From positions 1,615,501 to 1,679,500 of the forward strand of contig NZ_CP077087.1 in the NCBI RefSeq assembly GCF_014268495.2: 64,000 nt of DNA. The letters run 5' to 3'. Numbering within the stretch: the stretch's first letter is position 1; each line of letters begins with the position of its first letter. Source of the stretch: Pseudomonas monsensis. GTDB taxonomy: Bacteria > Pseudomonadota > Gammaproteobacteria > Pseudomonadales > Pseudomonadaceae. A program made the translations under genes and the position numbers. Positions 28,522-37,814 of the stretch are shown in pieces. The notes below the pieces were generated by a model. The model worked only from the letters and a program-made list of their open reading frames with translations. It made no database searches and was not told where the DNA came from.

Positions 28522-29232
28522 CTAGTGGGTCGGCCCGAGGAAGGCCAGCCATCGGCGTTCGGCGAGGCGGAACAGGCCGACCAGCGTAAAGGTAATGGCC
28601 AGGTAGATCAGCGCGGCGATGCCGAACGACTGGAAAGTCAGGAAGGTCGCCGAGTTGGCGTCCCGCGCAACTTTCAGGATGTCGGGGATGGTCGCGGTGA
28701 ACGCCACGGTGGTCGAGTGCAGCATCAGGATCACTTCATTGCTGTAGTACGGCAACGAACGGCGCAGGGCCGAGGGCATGATCACGTAGGCATACAGCTT
28801 CCAGCCCGTCAGTCCGTAGGCCTTGGCCGCTTCGACTTCACCATGGTTCATACTGCGGATCGCCCCGGCGAAAATCTCCGTGGTGTAGGCGCAGGTGTTC
28901 AGGGCAAAGGCGAGGATCGTGCAGTTCATCGCATCGCGGAAGAAACTGTCGAGCAAAGGCTGCGCTCGTACCGCCGCCAGGCTGTAGATCCCGGTGTAGC
29001 AGATCAGCAGCTGGATATACAACGGCGTGCCCCGGAACAGGTAAGTGTAGAACTGCACCGGCCAGCGAATGTAGAAGTGCGATGAAACCCGAGCGATCGA
29101 CAATGGAATCGACACCAGGAAACCAAAGAAAATCGACGCGCTGAGCAGCCACATCGTCATCGCCAGACCGGTGATGTTCTGGCCGTCGGTATAGAGGAAG
29201 GCTTTCCAGTATTCCTGCAGGAGTTCGATCAT
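28522..29232 (-). CDS. Amino-acid ABC transporter permease (AotM/HisM-like)
   Basis: A 236-residue inner-membrane permease with about five hydrophobic segments. The EAA loop that contacts the ATPase is EVEAAKAYGLTGWKLYAYVIMPSA, and FRGTPLYIQLLICY is typical of the HisM group. It overlaps the preceding permease gene by four bases (ATGA), so the two subunits are likely made in equal amounts. Confidence 0.93.
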   Translation of the reverse strand: MIELLQEYWKAFLYTDGQNITGLAMTMWLLSASIFFGFLVSIPLSIARVSSHFYIRWPVQFYTYLFRGTPLYIQLLICYTGIYSLAAVRAQPLLDSFFRDAMNCTILAFALNTCAYTTEIFAGAIRSMNHGEVEAAKAYGLTGWKLYAYVIMPSALRRSLPYYSNEVILMLHSTTVAFTATIPDILKVARDANSATFLTFQSFGIAALIYLAITFTLVGLFRLAERRWLAFLGPTH

Positions 29233-29957
29233 CGTACGGCCTCCCGGGCACCGGCGGCGTAGCGGCGTTCGAGCCAGCGCAGGATGAAGTTCGAGGCACT
29301 GGTGATCAGCAGGTAAATCAACGCGGCGATGACCAGGAAGTAGAACAGTTGGTAGGTGCTTTTACCGGCGTCCTGCGCGGCTTTGACCAGATCGGCCAGG
29401 CCGATGATCGACACCAGCGCGGTGGCCTTGAGCATCACCATCCAGTTGTTGCCGATGCCCGGCAAGGCAAAGCGCATCATTTGCGGGAACACCACGAAAC
29501 GAAAACGCTGGCCACGCTTGAGGCCATAGGCGGTGGCCGCTTCGACCTGACCGCGCGGTACGGCGAGGATCGCGCCACGGAAGGTCTCGGTGAAATACGC
29601 CCCATAAATGAAGCCCAGGGTCAGTACCCCGGCGCTGAACGGGTCGATTTCGATGTATTCCCATTCCATGTAGTCGGTGAGCGAAGTCAGCCAGGTTTGC
29701 AGGCTGTAGAAGATCAGCAGCATCAGCACCAGATCCGGCACCCCGCGAATCAGCGTGGTGTAGAGCTGGGCTGGCAGGCGCACCAGTTTGACTTTGGACA
29801 GCTTGGCACTGGCGCCGATCAGACCGAGCAACACGGCCACCAGCAGCGACAACGCCGATAATTTGATGGTCATCCAGGTGCCTTCCAACAGCAAAGGACC
29901 GAAGCCCTTGAGGCTGAAGGCGGAGAGCCCCAGATTTTGTAAGAGGTTTTCGAACAT
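29229..29957 (-). CDS. Amino-acid ABC transporter permease (AotQ/HisQ-like)
   Basis: A 242-residue permease with about five membrane segments. Typical features are the LLVAVLLGLIGASAKLSK segment, the TTLIRGVPDLVLMLLIFY stretch and the EAA loop QVEAATAYGLKRGQRFRFVVFPQ. It pairs with the downstream HisM-like permease to form the heterodimeric channel of a basic amino-acid importer. Confidence 0.93.
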   Translation of the reverse strand: MFENLLQNLGLSAFSLKGFGPLLLEGTWMTIKLSALSLLVAVLLGLIGASAKLSKVKLVRLPAQLYTTLIRGVPDLVLMLLIFYSLQTWLTSLTDYMEWEYIEIDPFSAGVLTLGFIYGAYFTETFRGAILAVPRGQVEAATAYGLKRGQRFRFVVFPQMMRFALPGIGNNWMVMLKATALVSIIGLADLVKAAQDAGKSTYQLFYFLVIAALIYLLITSASNFILRWLERRYAAGAREAVR

Positions 29958-30014
29958 AAATCAGCAACCTGAGCGGATGGAAAAGGCGCCCATCGAGTGA
30001 TGGGCGCCGGGGCA

Positions 30015-30797
30015 TTATTTGCCGCTGTACAGGTTCAGATCGCCAAAGTGTTTCTTTTGAATCTCGGCGTATTTGCCATCATCGTGTAACGCTTTGATAC
30101 CTTTATCTAAAAGGGCCTTCAGCTCAGTGTTACCTTTCTTAATACCGACAGCGGTCTTGGCTGGCAGCAATTCGTTGTCGACCGGCTTGCTGACGTCATA
30201 GTCGGCGCCTTGTGGCGACTTCAGGAAGCCCAATTCGGCTTGCAGCATGTCCTGAATGCCCGCGTCGAGGCGGCCGGAAGTCAGGTCGGAATACACCTGA
30301 TCCTGGTTCTGATAGGCCTGAGTCTTCACGCCGGCCTTGTCCAGCACGGCTTTGGCGTAGGCTTCCTGAATGGTGCCTTGCTCGTAGCCGACGGTTTTGC
30401 CTTTGAGCGACGCAACGTCTGCGGTGATACCGGAGCCTTTTTTCGACACGTAGGCGGTCGGGCCGGAGAACAGTTCGCTGGAGAAGTCGATGACTTTTTC
30501 GCGGGCCGGGGTCACGGTCATCGACGAGATCACACCGTCGAATTTATTGGCTTTCAGGCCCGGAATCATGCCGTCGAAGTCGCTTTCGACCCACTTGCAC
30601 TTGACCTTCAGTTCGGCGCAGATCGCGTTACCCAGGTCGATATCGAAGCCCACCAGGCTGCCGTCGGCCGCTTTCGACTCAAACGGTGCGTACGAAGGGT
30701 CAACGCCAAAGCGCAGCTCTTTGTATTCCTTGGCCAGCGCGGAGCCGGCGGCCATGCACAACGCCAGTGCAGAAAGGGTCAGCAATGCTTTTTTCAT
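30015..30797 (-). CDS. Periplasmic basic amino-acid binding protein (AotJ/HisJ/ArgT-like)
   Basis: A 260-residue periplasmic solute-binding protein with a cleavable signal peptide (MKKALLTLSALALCMAAGSALA). Family motifs are LRFGVDPSYAPFESK, GFDIDLGNAICAELKVKC with a conserved disulfide-type cysteine pair, and ISSMTVTPAREKVIDFS. This is the pattern of lysine/arginine/ornithine/histidine binding proteins; which of these it prefers cannot be read from sequence alone. First gene of the operon. Confidence 0.93.
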   Translation of the reverse strand: MKKALLTLSALALCMAAGSALAKEYKELRFGVDPSYAPFESKAADGSLVGFDIDLGNAICAELKVKCKWVESDFDGMIPGLKANKFDGVISSMTVTPAREKVIDFSSELFSGPTAYVSKKGSGITADVASLKGKTVGYEQGTIQEAYAKAVLDKAGVKTQAYQNQDQVYSDLTSGRLDAGIQDMLQAELGFLKSPQGADYDVSKPVDNELLPAKTAVGIKKGNTELKALLDKGIKALHDDGKYAEIQKKHFGDLNLYSGK

Positions 30798-31193
30798 TAT
30801 TCAATCCCTAAGAACCAATATGAGCGCTTGTGGCGCAGAATTATTGTTACTGGAACGCGTACGACACATAGAAAGTAGCAATTTCCGAACCAGAGTCCCG
30901 AACAAGTGTTTTAAAAGGTGGCGCAAGCATGGCGAGGAGGGGATTGGTGCACGGAAACGGGCGCGTTAAATGCGTTGCACCAAGATGGCTCGTTTCCGCG
31001 GTTCACAGTGCTTTTGTGGCGAGGGGATTTATCCTCGTTGGGCGCGCTGGGCGCCCCCCCGACAGCCCAGTAAATGCGTGATCGGGATTTGCGACTGCTT
31101 CGCAGTCGAACGGGGATGAATCCCCTCGCCACAGATGATCTCTCGCTGCCGGTTATTCATTCCTATGCGTGGTCGCTGTCCCGGAAAACCGGG
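30798..31193. other. Intergenic region upstream of the amino-acid ABC operon
   Basis: No supported gene. It contains the ABC operon promoter, an inverted repeat TTGGTGCA (30944-30951) and TGCACCAA (30976-30983) lying about 150-190 bases before the binding-protein start, and the palindromic repeat at 31012-31135. Confidence 0.5.
31012..31135. repeat. Palindromic repeat ending in TGTGGCGAGGGGAT / ATCCCCTCGCCACA
   Basis: Outer arms TTGTGGCGAGGGGATTTATC and ATGAATCCCCTCGCCACAGA enclose further paired stretches (GCGACTGCTTCGCAGTCG). A short version with only the outer arms is at 36987-37019, and a variant at 54970-55004. Confidence 0.8.
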
Positions 31194-32882
31194 TCACGCC
31201 AACAGATCCTGTAACGTCGCCAGGCTATCGGCCTCTTCCACGGTCTTGTCCTGGCGCCAGCGCAGCATGCGCGGGAAACGCACGGCAATACCACTTTTGT
31301 GTCGACGCGAAAGGGCAATGCCTTCGAACCCCAACTCAAACACCAGGCTCGGTTTCACGCTGCTGACCGGGCCGAACTTTTCCACCGTGGTCTTGCGCAC
31401 GATGCTGTCGACCTGGCGCATTTCCTCATCGGTCAGCCCGGAATAGGCCTTGGCAAACGGCACCAGTGACCGCTCGCTCGACTCCGGCGGGCCGTCCCAC
31501 ACCGCGAAGGTGTAATCGCTGTACAGACTGGCGCGCCGACCATGGCCGCGTTGCGCGTAGATCAGCACCGCGTCGACACTGAACGGGTCGACTTTCCACT
31601 TCCACCACACGCCCATGTCCTTGGTGCGGCCGACGCCGTATAACGCGTCGCGGGCCTTGAGCATCATGCCCTCGACTCCCAGCCGCCGCGAAGCTTCGCG
31701 CTGGCGGGCGAGGTCGAACCAGTCGGTGCCGGTCAACACAGGGGAGGGCAGTAACACCGGGCTGTTGCACCGGGCGATGAGCGCTTCCAGTTGTGCGCGG
31801 CGCTCGGCCTGCGGCCGGTTGCGCCAGTCCTCACCCTGCCATTCCAGCAAGTCGTAGGCGAGCACCACCACCGGCACCTCTTCGAGAATCTTCTTGTCGA
31901 GGGTCTTGCGACCGATGCGTTGTTGCAGCAAGGCAAAGGGTTGCACCGCCGGTGGTTCGGTCGATTGCGGATCGAAAGCGTCTTCAGTGCGCGGATGCGT
32001 GCTTTTCCACACGACGATTTCGCCATCGACCACCGTGCCTTCCGGCAAACCGTGTACCAGCACATCAAGCTCGGGAAAGCGTTCGGTCACCAGTTCCTCG
32101 CCGCGCGACCACACCCACAAACGCCCTTCGCGCTTGACCACCTGCGCGCGGATGCCATCCCACTTCCATTCCACCTGCCAGTTGCTCGCCGGGCCGATCA
32201 GTGCTTCGAACTCCTCGACCGGTTGCGACAAGGCATGGGCGAGGAAAAACGGGTACGGTTGCCCGCCGCGCTGGGCGTGCTCGTCGGCCGATTCTGCGGC
32301 GATCAGTTTCAGATAGCTGGCCGCGTTCGGCCGGTTCGACAGGTCGGTGTAACCCACCAACCGCTGCGCCACGCGTTTGCTGTCGAGCCCGGCCATGGAG
32401 GCCAGGGCGCGAGTGACCAGCAGTTTCGACACCCCCACGCGGAAACTGCCGGTGATCAGCTTGATGCACAGCATCAGGCTCGGTCGGTCCAGTTGCGCCC
32501 ACAGCGCTGGCAGTTGGCGGGTGAGGTATTCCGGGGTTTCACCGCGCAATGGCAGCAGTTTGTCTTCGACCCACTCGGCCAGCCCGGCCTCGGAGCTGTG
32601 CGGGTTTTCCGGCAGTACCAGCGAAATGGTTTCCGCCAGATCGCCGACCGCCTGGTAGCTCTCTTCGAACAGCCAGGGTGCAAGCCCCGAGACCTCGACG
32701 GCCAATTCGCGCAGGATGCGCACCGGCACCAGTTGCCGTGGACGACCGCCGGACAGAAAGTACACCGCCCAGGCGGCGTCCTGCGGTGCAGCCTGGGCGA
32801 AGTAATGTTGCATGGCCGCCAGTTTGGCGTTGCTGGACGTGGTGGCGTCGAGTTCGGCGTACAACTCGGCAAAGGCTTTCAT
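31194..32882 (-). CDS. ATP-dependent DNA ligase (ligase-associated DNA damage response)
   Basis: A 562-residue ligase. The first 200 residues form the DNA-binding domain; the nucleotidyltransferase motif I is EWKWDGIRAQ with the lysine that takes AMP, motif III is GTVVDGEIV, and motif V-like VEGMMLKARD and WWKWKVDP follow. A C-terminal OB-fold ends the protein. This is the bacterial ATP ligase that usually clusters with an exonuclease, PdeM and an Lhr-type helicase. It overlaps the exonuclease gene by four bases (ATGA). Confidence 0.93.
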   Translation of the reverse strand: MKAFAELYAELDATTSSNAKLAAMQHYFAQAAPQDAAWAVYFLSGGRPRQLVPVRILRELAVEVSGLAPWLFEESYQAVGDLAETISLVLPENPHSSEAGLAEWVEDKLLPLRGETPEYLTRQLPALWAQLDRPSLMLCIKLITGSFRVGVSKLLVTRALASMAGLDSKRVAQRLVGYTDLSNRPNAASYLKLIAAESADEHAQRGGQPYPFFLAHALSQPVEEFEALIGPASNWQVEWKWDGIRAQVVKREGRLWVWSRGEELVTERFPELDVLVHGLPEGTVVDGEIVVWKSTHPRTEDAFDPQSTEPPAVQPFALLQQRIGRKTLDKKILEEVPVVVLAYDLLEWQGEDWRNRPQAERRAQLEALIARCNSPVLLPSPVLTGTDWFDLARQREASRRLGVEGMMLKARDALYGVGRTKDMGVWWKWKVDPFSVDAVLIYAQRGHGRRASLYSDYTFAVWDGPPESSERSLVPFAKAYSGLTDEEMRQVDSIVRKTTVEKFGPVSSVKPSLVFELGFEGIALSRRHKSGIAVRFPRMLRWRQDKTVEEADSLATLQDLLA

Positions 32883-33913
32883 GCTTGTACCTCGGCAATA
32901 ACCGGGGCGGCGCCGATGTTCTCCTCTTCGTCATCGCCGTATTCGGTGCTGAAACCCTGCGCGTCCAGGCCCTGTTCGCGCAGATGACGCACCAGCACGC
33001 TGATCGAGCCGTGGGTGACCATCACCCGTTCGGCACCGGTCTGGTTGATGGCCCAGAGCAGTCCGGGCCAGTCGGCGTGATCGGACAGCACGAAGCCGCG
33101 ATCCACGCCACGTCGCCGACGAGTGCCGCGCAGGCGCATCCAGCCGCTGGCGAAGGCGTCGCTGAAATCACCAAAACGCCGCATCCAGGTGCTGCCACCG
33201 GCCGACGGCGGGGCGATGACCAAGGCCTGACGCATGATCGGGTCGGACTTTTTCACATCGCCGGCGTAGATCGTCGGCGGCAGGTATACCCCGGCTTCGC
33301 GGTAGACCCGGTTCAGCGGTTCAACCGCGCCATGACTGAGGATCGGCCCGAGGCTGGCGTCGATGCCATGCAGAATGCGCTGGGCCTTGCCGAACGAATA
33401 GCAGAACAACACGCTGGCCTTGCCGGCGGCGATGTTCGCCTGCCACCACTGGTTGATCTCGCTGAACACCTGCGCCTGCGGCTGCCAGCGGTAGATCGGC
33501 AGGCCGAAGGTCGATTCGGTGATGAAGGTATGGCATCGCACCGGCTCGAACGGCGCGCAAGTGCCGTCCGGTTCGATCTTGTAATCGCCGGACGCGACCC
33601 AGACTTCGCCGCCGTACTCCAGACGCACCTGCGCCGAACCGAGCACATGGCCCGCCGGGTGAAAACTCAAGGTAACGCCGTGGTGGGTCAGGCGCTGGCC
33701 GTAGGCGAGGGTCTGCAGATTGATGTCCTGACCCAGTCGCGCACGCAAAATCCCTTCGCTGGCGCTGCTGGCCAGGTAATGCTGGTTGCCGTTACGGGCG
33801 TGATCGCCGTGGGCATGGGTGATGACCGAGCGTTCGACGGGACGCCACGGGTCAATATAGAAATCGCCTGCCGGGCAATACAAACCTTCGGGGCGCGCGA
33901 TAACAAGGTCCAT
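32879..33913 (-). CDS. Ligase-associated DNA damage response exonuclease
   Basis: A 344-residue metallo-beta-lactamase-fold nuclease of the SNM1/Pso2-related group. The metal motif H-x-H-x-D-H is THAHGDHARNG, followed by HPAGHVLGSAQV, VASGDYK and the later LSDHADWPG histidine. The partner ligase follows with a four-base overlap, so the nuclease and ligase are made together, consistent with processing then sealing of DNA ends. Confidence 0.92.
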   Translation of the reverse strand: MDLVIARPEGLYCPAGDFYIDPWRPVERSVITHAHGDHARNGNQHYLASSASEGILRARLGQDINLQTLAYGQRLTHHGVTLSFHPAGHVLGSAQVRLEYGGEVWVASGDYKIEPDGTCAPFEPVRCHTFITESTFGLPIYRWQPQAQVFSEINQWWQANIAAGKASVLFCYSFGKAQRILHGIDASLGPILSHGAVEPLNRVYREAGVYLPPTIYAGDVKKSDPIMRQALVIAPPSAGGSTWMRRFGDFSDAFASGWMRLRGTRRRRGVDRGFVLSDHADWPGLLWAINQTGAERVMVTHGSISVLVRHLREQGLDAQGFSTEYGDDEEENIGAAPVIAEVQA

Positions 33914-33980
33914 GTCGTTACCAGAATGGGGGGCTTGTTAGCTATGAGGCGGGCGCGAGTCCGGAAGTTCTATCGACTTT

Positions 33981-34397
33981 GAAAAGCCCCCTCACCCCAG
34001 CCCTCTCCCGGAGGGAGAGGGGGCCGACCGAGGTGTCTGGTGAATTGCGTCGACCTGAAAGACCGAGTTGATTATGGGTTCGGCAAAGCCCGAACCGAGT
34101 CGAATATGGATTCGGCAAAACACCAGCCGAGTCGAATATGGATTCGGCAGTGCCCGTTCAGGTCGGCGCATGACTCCAGCAACCCCCAATCAATCCCTCT
34201 CCCGGAAGGAGAGGGGGCCGACCGAGGTGTCTGGTGAGTTACATCGACCTGAAAGGCCGAGTTGATTATGGGTTCGGCAAAGCACAGCCGAGTCGATTCT
34301 GGATTCGGCAGTGTCCGTTCAGGTCGGCGCATGACTTCAGCAATCCCCAATCAGTCCCCTCTCCCTTTGGGAGAGGGTTAGGGTGAGGGGCTCTTGA
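33981..34397. repeat. Compound intergenic repeat of the CCCTCTCCC...GGGAGAGGG family (copy 2)
   Basis: Nearly all of the gap between the exonuclease gene and quiP. It holds two tandem units, each starting with a hairpin of CTCTCCCGGAGGGAGAG type, followed by GGGGGCCGACCGAGGTGTCT, then CCGAGTTGATTATGGGTTCG and related CCGAGTCGAATATGGATTCG segments, and GTTCAGGTCGGCGCATGACT. It ends with CCCTCTCCCTTTGGGAGAGG and TTAGGGTGAGGGGCTCTTGA about 8 bases after the quiP stop. Confidence 0.85.
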
Positions 34398-34405
34398 TGT
34401 TTGCC

Positions 34406-36856
34406 TTATTTGCCGGGGGTGAGGGTCAGGCGGGTTTTGCCGTACACCCGGTCAAAGTTCTGCGGCTGCATCGGCAAACCGATGTACTGCCCCTTCAGCC
34501 ATGCATCGACACCGTTGAGGTAGTTCGGGCTGACCGGGTTCCCCGACTGGCCGGTACCGTTCTGCCCCATCAGCGGTTCAGCCTGACCAAAGTCGACGAT
34601 AAAGCGCATCGACGGCGCGCGGGTGGTGGTGAAGTCCTGGCCCCAGGCGAACGCGGCGGTATTCAGGGTGGTGTGATCGCCCCCGGCTGCCAGCGGTCCG
34701 CGAACGGTCTGGCCATTGGCGTTTTTCCACGCGTAGCTATGCAGTTTGCCCCACTGCCAGGCCCGGTGATCGCCACCCAGTTGACCGTCGCCAGCGCTGA
34801 TCGCCGCCGCGAGACTGCGGGCGAGGATCACGGCTTTGTCTTCTTTCTGCGGCGTGCGAATGTCGTCCCAGAACGGACTGTCCTCACGGCCGAGCAAGTG
34901 ATCGGCCTGGGCCGCGTAAGACAAGTCGCCGTTGGCGATGAACGCTTTCCACGCCGGGCTCGATTCAGGGCCCAGTTCGTCGAGGAAGATCTGTTTCATG
35001 CTTTCTTGCAGGAACAGTTCGTAGATCGCCGCATCGGCCGAAGTCGGGCTGAGTTTGCCGTCGAATGCCATCAAGCGGGTGAACGCCTCGCGGGCCTTGT
35101 TGCGCTCCGCTTCCGGCAGGGCGTCGATCGCCTGTTTCAGCGGTTGCTTCATGCCCGGCGCTTCGAACATTTTTTTCAGTTTGGCGGCAAACGTGGTGGT
35201 CTGGTCGTACTGCATGGCGATCACGCTGCGGCCGTCATGTTTGCCGCTGCCGGCCAGTTCCGCCAGACGCTCGCCACGTTCCGGCGCCGCCCAGGAGTTC
35301 GACAGTTGCATGCCGTAACCGTGAGGAATCACCCGCTGGTTGGCGGTGCCGAGCCAGCCTTGCGCCGGGTCCTGATCGTACGGGTGCAGCATCGGGTCGG
35401 CGTAACCGTCCCAATCGTAACGACCTTCCCAGCCCGGCGACGGCAGCAGGCCTTCGCCTTCACGGCGGTTGGGGAAACGCCCGGTGACTTGCCAGCCAAT
35501 GTTGCTGGCGTCGGCGAACACCATGTTCAGGGCAATGGCGCGGATCTCGCGGCTCGCGTCCGAGGCACGTTCAACGTTCTGCGCACGGGTCAGGTCAAAA
35601 AACGCGTCCAGCGACTTGTCGTCGGTGAAACTCGGTGTTTGCAGAGCCAGGCCAAAACCGTTGCCTTGTACCGCGGCCTGGGCACTGTTGAGCAGTGCGC
35701 CGTGGCGGGTTTCGTACACCGCTTCGCGAATCGGCCGCTGGCCTTTGACGAAATAGGTTTCGTTGCGCACGCCCAGCGGCTGCCATTTGCCATTGACCTC
35801 GTAGGTCAGGCTGTTGCCCTGACGACGGATTTTTTCCAGGAACAGGTCCTGGTTGTCGCCGAGCACGCTGGTGGCGCTCCACGCAACTTTGCCGTTGAAG
35901 CCGCCGAGCACCATCGGCAAACCGGCAACGGTGACTCCGGCGGCCTGATACTTCGGTGCGCGGATCTGCACGAAGGTCCACAGCGACGGCGCCGCCAGTG
36001 GGCCATGGCTGTCGCTGGCGAGAAGGCTCTTGCCGCTGCGGCTGCGTTGCGGGGCGATGGCCCAATTGTTCGACGAGGTGGTGCCGAGCAGGTTCAGCGC
36101 CGACAGCTGTTGGCTGGCGTTGCTCAGTTCGCTCAGGCCGGGAATCTGTCCGTTCAGTTTCAAACCTTGCAGCTTGTCGGCCTCAGCCAGCGGCAAATTC
36201 TCATCGGGGGCGGACGGCGTCAGCCAGGCGAGTTTGTCGCTGGTTACGGTTTGCGCGAGCACCAGGGATGAGATTTCTTCCGGCAGGTTGGCCGACTGGC
36301 TGAAATTCAACAGGGCGAATATCAGCGCCGAGTCTTCCGGTTTCCAGTATTCCGGCTTGTAGCCGCTGGAGGCCAGATCGCCCGGCAGTTTGTCGGCGTA
36401 GCGGAACAGGTAGGCGTTGACGCCCCGCGCATAGACTTCGAAGAAGCGCTTGAGCCGTGGCGACGAGGCCTTGTACAGCTCGCCGGCACTTTTCTTCAGG
36501 TTGACCGCGCGCATGTAGCGGTCGGCATCGAGCATTGATGCACCGGACATTTCCGCGAGACGGCCCTGAGCCAACAGGCGCAGGGTGACCATCTGGTTGA
36601 TGCGGTCGCTGGCGTGCACGTAACCGAGGGTGAACAGCGCGTCATGGAAACTGTTGCTTTCGATCAACGGCATGCCCATGGCATTGCGTCGCACCGACAC
36701 GTTCTGCGCCAGGCCCTTGAGCGGTTGCACGCCGGAGGTGGGCGGGAGGGTGTCCTGGGCGTTCCAGGTCTGGCACCCGGACAGGCCCAAAACACCGGCC
36801 ACTGCTGCGGCAACGCCGAACCGGGGAAGAAAATGTGTAAGGGCTGGCGAGGCCAT
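34406..36856 (-). CDS. quiP: Acyl-homoserine lactone acylase QuiP
   Basis: An 816-residue Ntn-hydrolase of the penicillin acylase family that removes the acyl chain from N-acyl-homoserine lactones and so quenches quorum-sensing signals. The N-terminus [14 protein letters not shown] and the [15 protein letters not shown] region match P. aeruginosa QuiP. A lipoprotein-type signal ends at C28 (GLSGCQ). The autoproteolysis and nucleophile site lies in [13 protein letters not shown] at about residue 260. No AHL synthase is in the window, so the substrate may be a neighbour's signal or another amide. Confidence 0.9.
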   Translation of the reverse strand: MASPALTHFLPRFGVAAAVAGVLGLSGCQTWNAQDTLPPTSGVQPLKGLAQNVSVRRNAMGMPLIESNSFHDALFTLGYVHASDRINQMVTLRLLAQGRLAEMSGASMLDADRYMRAVNLKKSAGELYKASSPRLKRFFEVYARGVNAYLFRYADKLPGDLASSGYKPEYWKPEDSALIFALLNFSQSANLPEEISSLVLAQTVTSDKLAWLTPSAPDENLPLAEADKLQGLKLNGQIPGLSELSNASQQLSALNLLGTTSSNNWAIAPQRSRSGKSLLASDSHGPLAAPSLWTFVQIRAPKYQAAGVTVAGLPMVLGGFNGKVAWSATSVLGDNQDLFLEKIRRQGNSLTYEVNGKWQPLGVRNETYFVKGQRPIREAVYETRHGALLNSAQAAVQGNGFGLALQTPSFTDDKSLDAFFDLTRAQNVERASDASREIRAIALNMVFADASNIGWQVTGRFPNRREGEGLLPSPGWEGRYDWDGYADPMLHPYDQDPAQGWLGTANQRVIPHGYGMQLSNSWAAPERGERLAELAGSGKHDGRSVIAMQYDQTTTFAAKLKKMFEAPGMKQPLKQAIDALPEAERNKAREAFTRLMAFDGKLSPTSADAAIYELFLQESMKQIFLDELGPESSPAWKAFIANGDLSYAAQADHLLGREDSPFWDDIRTPQKEDKAVILARSLAAAISAGDGQLGGDHRAWQWGKLHSYAWKNANGQTVRGPLAAGGDHTTLNTAAFAWGQDFTTTRAPSMRFIVDFGQAEPLMGQNGTGQSGNPVSPNYLNGVDAWLKGQYIGLPMQPQNFDRVYGKTRLTLTPGK

Positions 36857-36986
36857 GGCAAAGCTCCTGCGGGGGGTAGCGTCAGTAAAGGCGCTACGTT
36901 AGTGAGCAGTAGGGTGCCGCGCAAGCGGGGGCGGGGGTTATTTCTCGATTTGTCAGACGAACCTTCACCTGAGGACAACACAAGAC

Positions 36987-37019
36987 CTGTGGCGAGGGGA
37001 TAAATCCCCTCGCCACAAT
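36987..37019. repeat. Short perfect palindrome CTGTGGCGAGGGGAT...ATCCCCTCGCCACA
   Basis: Single hairpin between quiP and the GST gene, directly after the GST stop codon on the minus strand. Same outer arms as the longer repeat at 31012-31135. Confidence 0.8.
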
Positions 37020-37027
37020 GAATTCAA

Positions 37028-37672
37028 TCAGGCTTTGGGCGGGTTGATCTGCTGCACCAGGGCATACGCCTTGACCGTCGCCGGACGATCCTTGATGTGA
37101 TTGAACCAGCGCAGCACATGCGGGAAGTCCTCAAGGTTCTGGCTCTGCCATTTGTGCGAGACGATCCACGGGTAGATCGCCATGTCGGCGATGCTGTACT
37201 CGCTGCCGGCGACGAATGTGTGGTCGGCCAGTTGCTTGTTCAACACGCCATAGAGGCGCGCGGTTTCGTCGATGTAGCGCTTGATCGCGTAGGGGATTTT
37301 TTCCGCGGCGAACTGGCTGAAGTGATGATTCTGCCCCGCCATTGGCCCCAGCCCGCCCATTTGCCAGAACAGCCATTGCAACGCCGTTTGCCGACCCCGC
37401 AGATCCTTGGGCAGGAAGAGCCCGGTCTTTTCCGCCAGATACAGCAGGATGGCCCCCGACTCGAACAGCGACAGCGGCTCGCCGCCATCGGCCGGTTCAT
37501 GGTCGACGATGGCCGGGATTCGGTTGTTCGGAGCGATTTTCAGAAAGTGCGGCTGGAATTGCTCACCCTGACTGATGTTGATCGGGTGCACGTTGTACGG
37601 CAGGCCGGCTTCTTCGAGAAACAGCGAGATCTTGTGGCCGTTGGGGGTGGTCCAGTAATACAGGTCGATCAT
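37028..37672 (-). CDS. Nu-class glutathione S-transferase (YfcG/YghU-like disulfide reductase)
   Basis: A 214-residue GST. The N-terminal thioredoxin-like domain begins MIDLYYWTTPNGHKISLFLEE, with the T-x-N-G-x-K-I motif of nu-class enzymes that use threonine and asparagine rather than tyrosine or cysteine to bind the thiol. NNRIPAIVDHEP (cis-proline) and LFESGAILLYLAEKTG complete the glutathione site; the C-terminal helical domain has AGSEYSIADMAIYPWI. GGAG precedes the ATG at 37672; 13 in-frame codons upstream are not conserved. Confidence 0.92.
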   Translation of the reverse strand: MIDLYYWTTPNGHKISLFLEEAGLPYNVHPINISQGEQFQPHFLKIAPNNRIPAIVDHEPADGGEPLSLFESGAILLYLAEKTGLFLPKDLRGRQTALQWLFWQMGGLGPMAGQNHHFSQFAAEKIPYAIKRYIDETARLYGVLNKQLADHTFVAGSEYSIADMAIYPWIVSHKWQSQNLEDFPHVLRWFNHIKDRPATVKAYALVQQINPPKA

Positions 37673-37814
37673 GGAAAGCTCCAAATCAGAAATGGACTTG
37701 CGTGCAGCCAACGTCGGCGTCGAGTCGTCCCGTGTGCGTTCGATCGCTTGCCTGGCAGGAAGAGGTGATGCTGAACTAGGGGGAATTCAATGACCCCTCG
37801 TGAGAAAAATCGCC

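Noticed and set aside
34007..34352. Possible CRISPR array
   Set aside because: Repeat units are long, imperfect and contiguous, without unique spacers of equal length, and no cas gene is near.
34394..36271. 625-codon open frame on the plus strand across quiP
   Set aside because: Antisense shadow of quiP with no motif and no ribosome-binding site.
34406..36856. Quorum-sensing locus around quiP
   Set aside because: No luxI- or luxR-type gene is in the window; QuiP here stands alone.
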